Positions 32,793 through 41,761 of a stretch of 64,000 nt of DNA are shown here, one piece after another. The notes beneath the pieces are model-generated. The model had not been told where the DNA came from. It saw nothing but the letters and a program-made list of their open reading frames with translations, and ran no database searches. The DNA comes from Streptomyces longisporoflavus (lineage in GTDB: Bacteria > Actinomycetota > Actinomycetes > Streptomycetales > Streptomycetaceae): contig NZ_BMTR01000004.1 in the NCBI RefSeq assembly GCF_014649775.1, forward strand, positions 124,001-188,000. Direction: 5' to 3'. Position numbers and translations under genes: made by a program. Each line of letters opens with the position of its first letter. Position 1 is the stretch's first letter.

Positions 32793-33745
32793 ACTCCACG
32801 CTCCTCGCCGTCGCACTCTCCCTCGTGTCGGCCGCCGCGTACGCCTGTGCCGCCGTGGCCCAGGAACGTCTCGCGTCGCGTGTCAGCGGCAACGGCTTCC
32901 TGCGGCTGCTCGGCAGCGGCGCCTGGTGGTCGTCCGTGGGGCTCAACGCCTCCGCGGCGCTGCTGCACGTGGCGGCCCTGAAGTACGGTCCGCTCACCCT
33001 GGTCCAGCCGCTCGGCGCGCTCACCCTGGTCGCCGCCGTGCCGCTGGGCGCGCGGCTCGCGGGGCGCCGGGTCACGCGGCTGGAGTGGCGCGGTACGGGC
33101 CTGACGCTCATCGGCCTCGGCGCCCTGCTCCTCACCGCGTCCGGGCCCGCCCCCGAGGACACGCTGACCCTGACGGAGGCCCTCGCCGTCGCGGGCACCA
33201 CGATGGCCGTCATCGGCGTGCTCTCCCGTCCGGGTACGCGGCCGGGGCTGCGGCACGCGACGGCTTCCGGGTTCGCGTCCGGTGTCGCGTCCGCGCTCAC
33301 GCAGACCGTGACGGTCGCCGCGACGGACCGCTCGGGTCCGCTGCTCAGCCCGCAGGTGCTCGTCGTGGCGGTGCTCGTCGCCGCGTTCGCCGTGGGCGGC
33401 CTCGCCCTCTCCCAGACCGCGTACCGCGGGGGCCTGGGCGCCCCGCTGGCCGTCGTCACCCTGGCCAACCCGGTGGCCGCCGCGGCCATCGGCCTCGCGC
33501 TGCTCGGCGAGCGCCTGCAGGGAGGCGTGGCCGGCTTCTTCCTGGCGGCCGGGGGCGCGGCGATCGCGGCGTACGGCGTGGTGGTCCTCACCCGGTCGCC
33601 CGGGGACGAGGCGGACGTGAAGGTCCCTTCGGAGCTGTCTTCCGAGCTGTCTCCGGACCTGCCCTCGGGGCTGTCTCCGGAGGACTTCATGCCCTCCGTC
33701 CCCGGCCAACCGGAACCCGCCGCCCTACACCTCTCGGGCCGCTGA
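32789..33745 (+). CDS. DMT/EamA-type multispan membrane transporter
   Basis: 318 aa with ten predicted helices in two five-helix repeats: LLAVALSLVSAAAYACAAVAQE, WWSSVGLNASAALLHVAALKYGPLTLVQPLGALTLVAAVPLG and, in the second half, VLVVAVLVAAFAVGGLALSQTAYRGGLGAPLAVVTLANPVAAAAIGLALLGE. This is the drug/metabolite transporter fold, NIPA-like subgroup. The C-terminal ~45 residues are Ser/Glu/Pro-rich and cytoplasmic. Coupled to the PAP2 gene by ATGA overlap, suggesting joint action on a lipid-linked or exported compound; the substrate cannot be read from sequence. Confidence 0.82.
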   Translation: MNSTLLAVALSLVSAAAYACAAVAQERLASRVSGNGFLRLLGSGAWWSSVGLNASAALLHVAALKYGPLTLVQPLGALTLVAAVPLGARLAGRRVTRLEWRGTGLTLIGLGALLLTASGPAPEDTLTLTEALAVAGTTMAVIGVLSRPGTRPGLRHATASGFASGVASALTQTVTVAATDRSGPLLSPQVLVVAVLVAAFAVGGLALSQTAYRGGLGAPLAVVTLANPVAAAAIGLALLGERLQGGVAGFFLAAGGAAIAAYGVVVLTRSPGDEADVKVPSELSSELSPDLPSGLSPEDFMPSVPGQPEPAALHLSGR

Positions 33746-33763
33746 ACGTGGGCGCCCCGTAAG

Positions 33764-33815
33764 GGAAACGGCATCGGCGGCGCCCCGGATTTGGGGCGCC
33801 GCCGATGCCGTTTCC
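33764..33815. terminator. Perfect 23-bp bidirectional hairpin
   Basis: Two 23-bp arms beginning GGAAACGGCATCGGCGG and ending CCGCCGATGCCGTTTCC match perfectly around the loop GGATTT. It occupies the 83-bp gap between the convergent DMT and scramblase-like genes. The unusual length and perfection suggest an efficient two-way terminator or a transcript-end stabiliser. Confidence 0.85.
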
Positions 33816-33828
33816 GGGAGGAACAACC

Positions 33829-34863
33829 TCACCCGAAGCCGCGCGAGTCCTGCTTGAGCGCCGTGTCGACCGTCAGGGCCGTCGCCACCACGAGGCTCAG
33901 GAGCGGCTCGGGCAGCTGGTAGTGGATCTGCAGGACGTAGTTGTCCGCGGTGGTGAACATCGTCTTGGCGAGGCCTTCCCAGGTCTTCGTGATCCGGGCG
34001 ACCTCGTTGTCCGCGTGGTCGACGATCGAGAAGTTCCAGGCGCGCCAGTTCTCGGCCTTGATCGCGCCGGCCTGCTGGCCGTTGACCATGATCGCGAAGT
34101 TGATCTTGCCGATCACGTTCTGCTGGACGATCTCGCCGATCGGCTGGCCGTCGGCCCGCTCGACGATGACCCGCGACTTCATGAACTTCCGCGGCCGGGT
34201 CAGCTGGAGCACCGGCTGGCCGTAAGCGTCGCGGATCTCGAGCTTGTGCGTCATGAACTGGTCGATGCTTGAGACGAAGCGCGCGACCTTCTTCAGCGTG
34301 CTCTGGCCGACCTGGACGACCGAGCCGAGCGTGTTGCCCGACTGGTCCATGACGCTGTACTCGTTGGTCAGCTCGATGAGCTTGGCCTTCTGGTTGACCA
34401 CGAGGACCGGCTCGGTGAAGAGCGTGCCGCCGCCCTGGGCCGCGGTCGCGACGCCCGCCTGCTGCTGGACCTGCCGCTGCACCTTGGCCGGGTCGGCCTG
34501 CGGGGCCGCCTGCTGGGGGTGACCGTACGAGCCCTGCTGCGGGGCCTGCTGCTGACCGAACTGGCCCTGCTGCTGACCGAACTGGCCCTGCTGCTGGCCG
34601 AACTGCCCTTGCTGCTGGCCGTACGGGGCCTGCGCCTGCTGCTGGACCGCCTGCTGTTGGGCGGCCTGCTGCGGCTGAGCCGCCGGGACCTGCTGCGGGA
34701 CCTGCTGGGCCTGCGCGGGCCGACCGCCGGCCTGCTGGCCGCCGGCCTGCTGGTCCGGGCTGGTGTGCTGGGTCCACTGGGAACCGTCCCACCAGCGCAG
34801 CAGCTGGGGTGCGCCCTGGGGGTCCGGATACCAGCCTGCAGGAGTGTTCGAATGCGTTGTCAC
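33829..34863 (-). CDS. DUF2510 / phospholipid-scramblase-like protein with Gln-rich linker
   Basis: 344 aa. DUF2510 at residues ~8-35 (PAGWYPDPQGAPQLLRWWDGSQWTQ). Residues ~40-135 are Gln/Ala/Gly-rich with GQFGQQQ repeated three times, prion-like in composition. Residues ~145-344 are a scramblase/LURP-one-like beta-barrel domain (LFTEPVLVVNQKAKLIELTNEYSVMDQSGNTLGSVVQ, VIVERADGQPIGEIVQQN, NFSIVDHADNEVARITKTWEGLAKTMFTTADNYVLQI, C-terminal hydrophobic helix LLSLVVATALTVDTAL). The start is a GTG without a clear ribosome site. Shares the DUF2510 module with the protein at 29754. Role unproven; lipid binding is plausible. Confidence 0.82.
   Translation of the reverse strand: MTTHSNTPAGWYPDPQGAPQLLRWWDGSQWTQHTSPDQQAGGQQAGGRPAQAQQVPQQVPAAQPQQAAQQQAVQQQAQAPYGQQQGQFGQQQGQFGQQQGQFGQQQAPQQGSYGHPQQAAPQADPAKVQRQVQQQAGVATAAQGGGTLFTEPVLVVNQKAKLIELTNEYSVMDQSGNTLGSVVQVGQSTLKKVARFVSSIDQFMTHKLEIRDAYGQPVLQLTRPRKFMKSRVIVERADGQPIGEIVQQNVIGKINFAIMVNGQQAGAIKAENWRAWNFSIVDHADNEVARITKTWEGLAKTMFTTADNYVLQIHYQLPEPLLSLVVATALTVDTALKQDSRGFG
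34546..34620 (-). repeat. 21-bp tandem repeat in the Gln-rich linker
   Basis: Three consecutive 21-bp units starting CTGCTGCTGACCGAACTGG (plus strand) with 2 substitutions in the third copy, then a partial fourth. On the coding strand each encodes Gly-Gln-Phe-Gly-Gln-Gln-Gln. In-frame expansion of a low-complexity linker. Confidence 0.88.
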
Positions 34864-34968
34864 CCGGGCACACTACCCCGATGGGTCGGGAGGTTCGCCA
34901 GCGTTTGGCGGGACCTGTGACGTCGGACTCACCGGTCACTCCTGCCGCAGACGCCGCACGGGCCGCGC

Positions 34969-37533
34969 CTACCAGCGGACCTCGATCCCCAACGGCCCCT
35001 CCGCCTCCCTCAGTTCCACCGCGCCGACCCGCCCGGCCGCCCGCACATCGGCCCCCGCGAGCTCGAAACGGTCAAGGCTCGCACGCGGCCCCGAGACGAC
35101 CACCCCGGCCACCTCCGCCCGCATGGAGAGCCGCGCCCGGGACTTCGCGCCGCGGATCGCCGCGATGACCTCCGAGGCCGTCGTAAGGACCCCGGCATCC
35201 GCCCCGGCGGGACTCTCCGGGACGGGCCATGCCGCACGGTGGACCGACCCCGGCGCGTACCAGGACCACACCTCCTCCGTCACGAAGGGAAGGACCGGCG
35301 CGAGGAGGCGGAGCAGCGCGTCGAGCACGGTCCGCAGCGTCACGCGCGCCGACTCCGTTCCCGCTCCCTCGCCCTGGTTGCCGTACGCCCGCGCCTTGAC
35401 CAGCTCCACGTAGTCGTCGCAGAAGCGCCAGAAGAACCGTTCCGTGCGCTCCAGGGCCCGCGCGTAGTCGAAGTCGTCGAAGGCCGCCGTCGCCTCCTCG
35501 ACGGTCGCGGCCAGTTCGGCGAGCACCGCCCGGTCCAGCGGCTCGGTGACGGCGTCCTGGTCCGCGGGCCCGGCAGCACCCGCGAGGCTCAGCACGAATT
35601 TGCCGACGTTCAGGACCTTCATGGCCAGGCGGCGGCCGACCTTCATCTGCCCGACGTCGAACGCCGTGTCCGTGCCGGGCCGTCCGCTCGCCGCCCAGTA
35701 GCGGACCGCGTCCGAGCCGTGCTGTCGCAGGAGGTCCCCCGGCGTGACCGCGTTCGCCTTGGACTTCGACATCTTCTTGCGGTGGGGATCGAGGATCCAG
35801 CCGGAGATCGCGGCATGCCGCCACGGCAGCTCCCCCTGCTCGGCGTGCGCGCGCACCACCGTCGAGAACAGCCAGGTCCGGATGATCTCGTGGGCCTGCG
35901 GCCTGACGTCCATGGGGAAGACCCGCGCGAACAGGTCCGGGTCCGAGCGCCAGCCGCCCGCGATCTGCGGGGTGAGCGAGGAGGTGGCCCAGGTGTCCAT
36001 GACGTCCGGGTCGCCCGTGAATCCGTGCGGCGCCCCGCGCCGGTCCTCCTCGTAGCCGGGCGGCGCCTCCGCGCTCGGGTCGACGGGCAGGGCGGACGCG
36101 TCCGGGACGATCGGCCGCTCGTGGTCCGGCTCGCCGTGGCCGTCCAGCGGGTACCAGACGGGGATCGGCACGCCGAAGAAGCGCTGCCGGCTGACCAGCC
36201 AGTCGCCGTTGAGGCCGCCGACCCAGTTCTCGTAGCGCACCCGCATGTGCGGCGGGTGCCAGATCAACTCGCCGCCGCGTGACATGAGTTCGTCCCGCAG
36301 CCGCTCGTCACGGCCGCCGTTGCGCAGGTACCACTGCCGGGTCGTGACGATCTCCAGGGGCCGCTCGCCCTTCTCGTAGAACTTCACGGCGTGCGTGACG
36401 GGCCGCGGCTCGCCCCGGAGTTCACCGCTCGCCCGCAGCAGCTCCACGACACGCTCCCGCGCGGTGTGTGCCGTGGCGCCCGCGAGCTTCGCGTACGCCG
36501 CGACGGCCGCCGGCGTCTCGATCCCGCTCGGCGGCTGCGCGAGGAAGCGCCCGTCCCAGCCGATCACCGGGCGCGTGGCGAGCCGCAGCTCACGCCACCA
36601 GGTGACGTCGGCCGTGTCACCGAACGTGCAGATCATCGCGATGCCCGTGCCCTTGTCCGGGACCGCGGCACGGTGGGCCACGACAGGCACCTTGACGCCG
36701 AAGAGCGGGGTGCGGACCGTCGCTCCGATCAGGTTCGTGTGGCGCTCGTCGTCGGGGTGGACGACCAGGGCGACGCAGGCCGGGAGCAGTTCGGGCCGGG
36801 TCGTGTCGATCTCGACCGGCGATCCGTCCGGGCCGTGGAAGGCGAGCCGGTGGTAGGCGCCGGGCCGCTCCCTGTCCTCCAGTTCCGCCTGCGCGACGGC
36901 CGTGCGGTAGGTGATGTCCCACAGCGTGGGCGCCTCGGCGATGTACGCCTCGCCACGCGCCAGGTTGCCCAGGAAGGCGAGCTGCGCGGTCGCGCGTGCT
37001 TCCGTGCCGATCGTGCGGTACGTGCGCGACCAGTCGACGGAGAGGCCGAGTGTCCTCCACAACTCCTCGAAGACCTTCTCGTCCTCGACGGTGAGGCGCT
37101 CGCACAACTCGATGAAGTTCCGCCTGGAGACGGGCAGTTGGCCCGTTCCTGATTCCGGTGGCTCGAAGGAAGGGTCGTACGGCAGTGCCGGATCGCACCG
37201 CACGCCGAAGTGGATCTGGACACGGCGTTCGGTCGGCAGGCCGTTGTCGTCCCAGCCCATCGGGTAGAAGACTTCCTTGCCGCGCATGCGCTGATAGCGG
37301 GCGACGGCGTCGGTGTGCGTGTACGAGAAGACATGGCCGACGTGCAGGGAGCCGCTGACCGTGGGCGGCGGGGTGTCGACGGAGAAGATCTCCTCACGCG
37401 TCTTCGACCGGTCGAAGGCGTATACGCCCGACTCGTCCCATCGCCTCGACCATTTCTCTTCGAGGCCGTCGAGAACGGGCTTCTCGGGAACGCCGTCCGC
37501 GCTCGCGCGACGGGGAGAGGAAGGGAGCGTCAT
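34969..37533 (-). CDS. valS: Valyl-tRNA synthetase, archaeal-like second type
   Basis: 854 aa class I synthetase. HIGH motif is HVGH in TPPPTVSGSLHVGHVFSYTHTDAVARYQRMRGKEVFYPMGWDDNGLPTERRVQ; KMSKS is HRKKMSKSKANAVTPGDLL; the editing CP1 domain contains EIDTTRPELLPACVALVVHPDD. The first block (MGWDDNGLPTERRVQ instead of GxDHAGIATQ) is that of archaeal and alpha-proteobacterial-type ValS, unlike the usual Streptomyces housekeeping ValS. No C-terminal coiled-coil arm is evident. So it is probably a second ValS, either acquired or a resistance isoform. Start at ATG 37533; upstream in-frame sequence overlaps the divergent promoter. Confidence 0.87.
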   Translation of the reverse strand: MTLPSSPRRASADGVPEKPVLDGLEEKWSRRWDESGVYAFDRSKTREEIFSVDTPPPTVSGSLHVGHVFSYTHTDAVARYQRMRGKEVFYPMGWDDNGLPTERRVQIHFGVRCDPALPYDPSFEPPESGTGQLPVSRRNFIELCERLTVEDEKVFEELWRTLGLSVDWSRTYRTIGTEARATAQLAFLGNLARGEAYIAEAPTLWDITYRTAVAQAELEDRERPGAYHRLAFHGPDGSPVEIDTTRPELLPACVALVVHPDDERHTNLIGATVRTPLFGVKVPVVAHRAAVPDKGTGIAMICTFGDTADVTWWRELRLATRPVIGWDGRFLAQPPSGIETPAAVAAYAKLAGATAHTARERVVELLRASGELRGEPRPVTHAVKFYEKGERPLEIVTTRQWYLRNGGRDERLRDELMSRGGELIWHPPHMRVRYENWVGGLNGDWLVSRQRFFGVPIPVWYPLDGHGEPDHERPIVPDASALPVDPSAEAPPGYEEDRRGAPHGFTGDPDVMDTWATSSLTPQIAGGWRSDPDLFARVFPMDVRPQAHEIIRTWLFSTVVRAHAEQGELPWRHAAISGWILDPHRKKMSKSKANAVTPGDLLRQHGSDAVRYWAASGRPGTDTAFDVGQMKVGRRLAMKVLNVGKFVLSLAGAAGPADQDAVTEPLDRAVLAELAATVEEATAAFDDFDYARALERTERFFWRFCDDYVELVKARAYGNQGEGAGTESARVTLRTVLDALLRLLAPVLPFVTEEVWSWYAPGSVHRAAWPVPESPAGADAGVLTTASEVIAAIRGAKSRARLSMRAEVAGVVVSGPRASLDRFELAGADVRAAGRVGAVELREAEGPLGIEVRW

Positions 37534-37618
37534 GCCTGTGCATGCTAAGCGCGCGGGGAATTTGACGCCTTCCTGTTTCCGGCGGCAGGCTCGTGCGGAT
37601 CTCGGAGAGGGCATGACA

Positions 37619-39601
37619 ATGGAATCAGCACGCGCGTCCGCGGCACGGCAGGATCCGACGAGCCAGGTCGCGGGACCGTACATCGAGTCGAACCGGCCGC
37701 GGTCCGTCTTCGCTCCCTGGTGGATGCCGCCGCTGACAGGCGTCGTCGCGGGCGTGCTCGCCTACGTGTGCGCCGACGACACCCTCGTCCGTACGCTGCT
37801 CCCGCTCGCCGTCGCCTTCCTGTGCTGGCTGCTCGGCGCCGCCTGGCCGCGCCTGAGCGTGCGCACGGTCTGGCGGTTGAGCGGCGCGGGCCTTCAGCGG
37901 CTGCGCGGCGGCCGGGCCACGGCGACGTATCCCTTCTCTCGGGAGCGCCCCCTGCTGCTCAGCGCGATGGCCCTCGAAGTGCGCGCGCCCACCGACTACG
38001 GCTCGACGAAGGTCGGCAACCTCTGCGCGATGGGCCTGGAGGACATGGCCATCGCCATGTTCCCCTTCTGGGTCACCACCCGCCGGATCGGCGCCCCGCT
38101 GCGGCTCTTCGACGGGCCCGGCGAACCGGAGGGCAACGCGGCCGCGCGTGAGGCGGGCTTCTCCCGGCGCGAGGCGGCGCTGCTCGCGGCATCGGCCGAG
38201 GGACCGCTGCCCGCCCGGGCGGCCGGCCCGGTCGAGCTCTCCCGGCCCGAACCGGAGGTCCGGTCACGCAAGCTGGGCCGCCGGATCGGCTTCTGCGTCG
38301 TGGGGCTCGTCGGTCTCGGCGCGGTCCTCGTGCCGTCGGACGACAGCATCGAAGGGCGCGTGACCCTGATCGCGTCGCTCGCCACGATGGTCGTGGTGTG
38401 GGCCGCCGGTTCCTTCTACCGCGTCCTGCGCACCCCTCCGGCGCACTGGACCGTCAGCCCACAGGGCATCACCGCACGCGACCCGTGGTTCGGCACGACG
38501 GAGCTGCCCGCGTCCGCGATCGCCGGGATCGTGCCCACGGAACTGACCCGCGAGACGGGCGACGGCAAGGTCAGCGTCTCGCTCATCCTGCAGTTCTACG
38601 GCCACGACCTGGCGCTGATCGGCACTTCGTACTCGGGGGACATCCCGCCGGACGAGCTGCTCGCCGTGCTCCGCTCGCGCGGCTACCGCGTGATCCAGGA
38701 CCAGCCGCGCAGCAACGCCTACGACGTGGACCCGAACTTCCTGCCGCACCGGATGCTGCCCGAGGCGCGCTTCACGCTCGGCGTCGACCACGTGGGCTGG
38801 GAGGGCGAGCACGGCGCGATCCGCATCCCGCGCACGGAGATCGGCGGCCTGGAACTGCACACCGTGTCCGGGCATCCGTGGCTGCGGCTGCGCGACACAC
38901 GGGGCGGGGAACTGCTGCACGCACCGCTCGGCGCGCTGCGGATCTCGCGCACTGAACTGCGGGACCAAGCAAGGGCATTGGGCTACCCGGTGAGCGACCC
39001 GGAGCGGGACGCGTACGAGTCGGCGGCGTTCGCAGGCCTCTCGGCACCTCCGGCCCCGCCTGCGTCGCCCCACCCCGCGTACGCGCCGACCGCTCCCCCG
39101 GCACCGGCTGCGCCCGCCTCCGAGGTGACCGTGGGCATGCCGGGCGGCACCCGCAAGTGGTACTACATCACCGGTGTGGTCGCCGGAGTCATCGTCATGG
39201 GTGTGCTCGCCTTCAAGCTGCGCTATCTCTTCGACAGCGGCCTGAGCTGGGCGGCCTGGGGCGTCCCCGCGGGCGCCGCGGCCGGCGCGCTCGGCGGGTG
39301 GGTGTACGACCGGCGCCGCCCCGCGCTCGTGCTCGGCGGGCACGGCATCCGGATGGCGGCAGGCGGCGGCCAGGGCAAGGCGGAGTGGCAGCACGCGCGG
39401 GCGACGATCGGCGGGGTGGGCGTCGACGACCACGACGACAGCGTCGAGACGCTCCTCGTCTGGTCGCCGACCGGCCAGGTCATCCGCAAGGAGAGCCTGA
39501 ACGTCCCCGACGCCGAGGAATTGCGGCTCGCCTGCGAGCGGACCGGGCTGCCGTGGGGGCGGCCGGACCTCGGCGCGTGGGGGCCGCCGCCGGAGCTGTA
39601 G
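37619..39601 (+). CDS. Large multi-domain membrane protein of unknown function
   Basis: 660 aa, no family recognised. Hydrophobic pairs occur at residues ~33-75 (WWMPPLTGVVAGVLAYV ... LLPLAVAFLCWLLGAAW), ~220-265 (IGFCVVGLVGLGAVLVP, VTLIASLATMVVVWAAGSFY) and ~515-560 (YYITGVVAGVIVMGVLAF, WAAWGVPAGAAAGALGGWVY). Between them are PH-like soluble stretches (HWTVSPQGITARDPWFGTTELPASAIAGIVP) and a Pro/Ala linker near 480. Two adjacent ATGs are possible; the second (37619) has GGAGAGG at 8 bases, the first (37613) only 2. Divergent from valS by 85 bp. Confidence 0.78.
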   Translation: MESARASAARQDPTSQVAGPYIESNRPRSVFAPWWMPPLTGVVAGVLAYVCADDTLVRTLLPLAVAFLCWLLGAAWPRLSVRTVWRLSGAGLQRLRGGRATATYPFSRERPLLLSAMALEVRAPTDYGSTKVGNLCAMGLEDMAIAMFPFWVTTRRIGAPLRLFDGPGEPEGNAAAREAGFSRREAALLAASAEGPLPARAAGPVELSRPEPEVRSRKLGRRIGFCVVGLVGLGAVLVPSDDSIEGRVTLIASLATMVVVWAAGSFYRVLRTPPAHWTVSPQGITARDPWFGTTELPASAIAGIVPTELTRETGDGKVSVSLILQFYGHDLALIGTSYSGDIPPDELLAVLRSRGYRVIQDQPRSNAYDVDPNFLPHRMLPEARFTLGVDHVGWEGEHGAIRIPRTEIGGLELHTVSGHPWLRLRDTRGGELLHAPLGALRISRTELRDQARALGYPVSDPERDAYESAAFAGLSAPPAPPASPHPAYAPTAPPAPAAPASEVTVGMPGGTRKWYYITGVVAGVIVMGVLAFKLRYLFDSGLSWAAWGVPAGAAAGALGGWVYDRRRPALVLGGHGIRMAAGGGQGKAEWQHARATIGGVGVDDHDDSVETLLVWSPTGQVIRKESLNVPDAEELRLACERTGLPWGRPDLGAWGPPPEL

Positions 39602-39614
39602 TCCGGCGGCGGCC
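39582..39614 (+). terminator. Hairpin overlapping the membrane-protein stop codon
   Basis: GGCCGCCGCCGGA and TCCGGCGGCGGCC form a perfect 13-bp stem with a 7-nt loop containing the TAG stop. It lies between convergent genes, 12 bp from the phospholipase C stop, and probably terminates in both directions. Confidence 0.65.
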
Positions 39615-39625
39615 TCGTCACACGG

Positions 39626-41683
39626 TCAGGCGGAGATGATCGCCGGGTCACTGACCCCGGCCCGGCCGTTCTCCACGTGCCCGGCGAAGCGCCGCAAGAA
39701 GCCGGTGTCCGCGTCGGACTTCACCGTCACGTCGTACCAGCGCTTGCTCGCGCGCAGGTCGACGGTGTGCTCGACGGTGCTGCCCGCCTTCACCTTGAAC
39801 GTCTGGGCGCCGCCGCCGTAGGCGTTGGACACGCTGAGGTTCACGTCGGCGCTGCCCGCGTTCCGCAGGGTCAGCCTGAGGTTGCCCGTCGTCTTGTCGT
39901 GGCGGGCGGTGACCTCGGGTCCCGCGGTCTTGCCGGGTCCCTTGAACACCCGCAGGAAACCGTTCGGGCCGAACACCGACAGGTCGTACGCGCCCTTCGA
40001 GTACGCCGTGTTCCAGGTGTCGGAGATCTGCTTGCCCGCCTCCGTCGTGTACGTCCAGGGGCCGTCCGTGCGGTTGCCGGAGCGGACGTGGAAGCAGGCG
40101 CCCGCCGCGTCACCGCCGCTGAAGGTGAGCGTGAACTTGCCGTCGGCGGGCACTGCCTTACCGTCCACCAGGGGGGCGTACGGCAGCGGGCGCGCGGGCC
40201 GGGAGCCGGACTCCTGCTTGGGCAGGTTCGCCTTCGCGGGCGCCTTGGGCACGTAGTCGGGGTGCCGCTCCTTGTCCGGCGGCTCGTAGGCGGAGGTGTC
40301 CGGCATCTCGTCGGGGTCCATGTCCCTGCCGCTGAAGTCGAACGCGGAGGTCAGGTCGCCGCAGATGGCGCGGCGCCACGGCGAGATGTTGGGCTCGCGC
40401 ACGCCGAAGCGCTTCTCCATGAACCGGATGATCGAGGTGTGGTCGAAGACCTCGGAGTTCACGTAGCCGCCGGTGCTCCACGGCGAGACGACGACCATCG
40501 GGACGCGCTGCCCGAGCCCGTAGTGTCCGGCGGCGTACTGCGCGTTGCCCGGGAAGTAGTCGAGGGCCGTGTCGACGGTGGACTTGCCCTGATTGGCGTC
40601 CTTGGGGACGTACGGCGGGACGACGTGGTCGAAGTAGCCGTCGTTCTCGTCGTACGTGATGAACAGCGCCGTCTTGGCCCACACCTCGGGGTTGGAGGTG
40701 AGCGCGTCGAGGACCTGGGCGATGTACCAGGCGCCGTAGTTCACCGGCCAGTTCGGGTGCTCGCAGAACGCCTCGGGGGCGGCGATGTAGGAGACCTGCG
40801 GCAGTTTGCCGGCCTTCACGTCGGCCTTGAGAAGGTCGAAGTAGCCGTCGCCCGCCTTGACGTTCGTGCCGGTGCGGGCCTTGTCGTAGAGGGGGTCGCC
40901 GGGCTTGGCGTTGCGGTACTTGTTGAAGTAGAGCAGCGAGTTGTCGCCGTAGTTCCCACGGTAGGCGTCGTCTATCCAGCCCCAGTGCCCGTCCTTGTCC
41001 AGGCCGTCGCCGATGTCCTGGTAGACCTTCCAGGAGACCCCGGCCTGCTCAAGGCGCTCGGCGTACGTCGTCCAGTCGTAGCCCGCCTCCTGGTTGCCGA
41101 GGACGGGGCCGCCGCCCTTGCCGTCGTTGCCGACGTGCCCCGTCAGCATGTAGTAGCGGTTGGGGTCGGTGGCCCCCATGAACGAGCAGTGGTAGTCGTC
41201 GCAGACGGTGAACGCGTCGGCGAGTGCGTAGTGGAACGGGATGTCGTCACGCGTCAGGTACGCCATCGTCCGCTCGGACTTGGCGGCGATCCAGTTGTCG
41301 TACTTCCCGCCCGCGAAGGCGCTGTGGCCGCCGGCCCAGTCGTGGTCCAGGCCCGCGATGAACTGCATGCCCAGGTCTTCGGCGTCGGGGTGGAAGGGCA
41401 GCACTTCCTTGCCGCCGCCCGACTGGTTCCAGACGGGTTTCCCGCTGGGCAGGGTCACGGGGCGCGGGTCGCCGAAGCCGCGTACCCCCTTCATGGTCCC
41501 GAAGTAGTGGTCGAAGGAGCGGTTCTCCTGCATCAGGACGACGACGTGCTCGACGTCCTCGATGGAGCCGGAGCGGCGCTGTGCGGGCAGGGCGGCGGCG
41601 CGGGCGATGCTCTGGGAGAGCGTCGCGAAGGCTGCGGTGCCGCCGGCGAGTTGCATGAACCGGCGCCGATTGAGTTCTGGCAT
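39626..41683 (-). CDS. Tat-exported phosphocholine-type phospholipase C
   Basis: 685 aa. N-terminus NRRRFMQLAGGTAAFATLSQSIARAAA is a twin-arginine signal. The catalytic domain opens with VEHVVVLMQENRSFDHYFGTMKGVRGFGDPR and contains DDYHCSFMGATDPNRYYMLTG, ITYDENDGYFDHVVPPYVP and VPMVVVSPWSTGGYVNSEVFDHTSIIRFMEKRFG, characteristic of bacterial non-specific/phosphocholine PLC (acid-phosphatase-like fold). Two C-terminal beta-sandwich repeats (~residues 490-680) match the family's C-terminal domain. Releases phosphocholine or similar head groups outside the cell. A PHO-box-like repeat lies upstream, consistent with phosphate scavenging. Stop faces a hairpin shared with the neighbouring gene. Confidence 0.9.
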   Translation of the reverse strand: MPELNRRRFMQLAGGTAAFATLSQSIARAAALPAQRRSGSIEDVEHVVVLMQENRSFDHYFGTMKGVRGFGDPRPVTLPSGKPVWNQSGGGKEVLPFHPDAEDLGMQFIAGLDHDWAGGHSAFAGGKYDNWIAAKSERTMAYLTRDDIPFHYALADAFTVCDDYHCSFMGATDPNRYYMLTGHVGNDGKGGGPVLGNQEAGYDWTTYAERLEQAGVSWKVYQDIGDGLDKDGHWGWIDDAYRGNYGDNSLLYFNKYRNAKPGDPLYDKARTGTNVKAGDGYFDLLKADVKAGKLPQVSYIAAPEAFCEHPNWPVNYGAWYIAQVLDALTSNPEVWAKTALFITYDENDGYFDHVVPPYVPKDANQGKSTVDTALDYFPGNAQYAAGHYGLGQRVPMVVVSPWSTGGYVNSEVFDHTSIIRFMEKRFGVREPNISPWRRAICGDLTSAFDFSGRDMDPDEMPDTSAYEPPDKERHPDYVPKAPAKANLPKQESGSRPARPLPYAPLVDGKAVPADGKFTLTFSGGDAAGACFHVRSGNRTDGPWTYTTEAGKQISDTWNTAYSKGAYDLSVFGPNGFLRVFKGPGKTAGPEVTARHDKTTGNLRLTLRNAGSADVNLSVSNAYGGGAQTFKVKAGSTVEHTVDLRASKRWYDVTVKSDADTGFLRRFAGHVENGRAGVSDPAIISA

Positions 41684-41761
41684 GAGTGTTTTCGACCTCG
41701 TGATGTGGTGTGGGGGACGTGAGCGGGTGCAGTGTGTCAAGGGGAGCAAGGATCAGGGAAG

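Noticed and set aside
39677..41722. 681-codon plus-strand open frame opposite phospholipase C
   Set aside because: Val/Gly/Arg-rich with no family motif; the minus strand encodes a full phospholipase with Tat signal and catalytic motifs.
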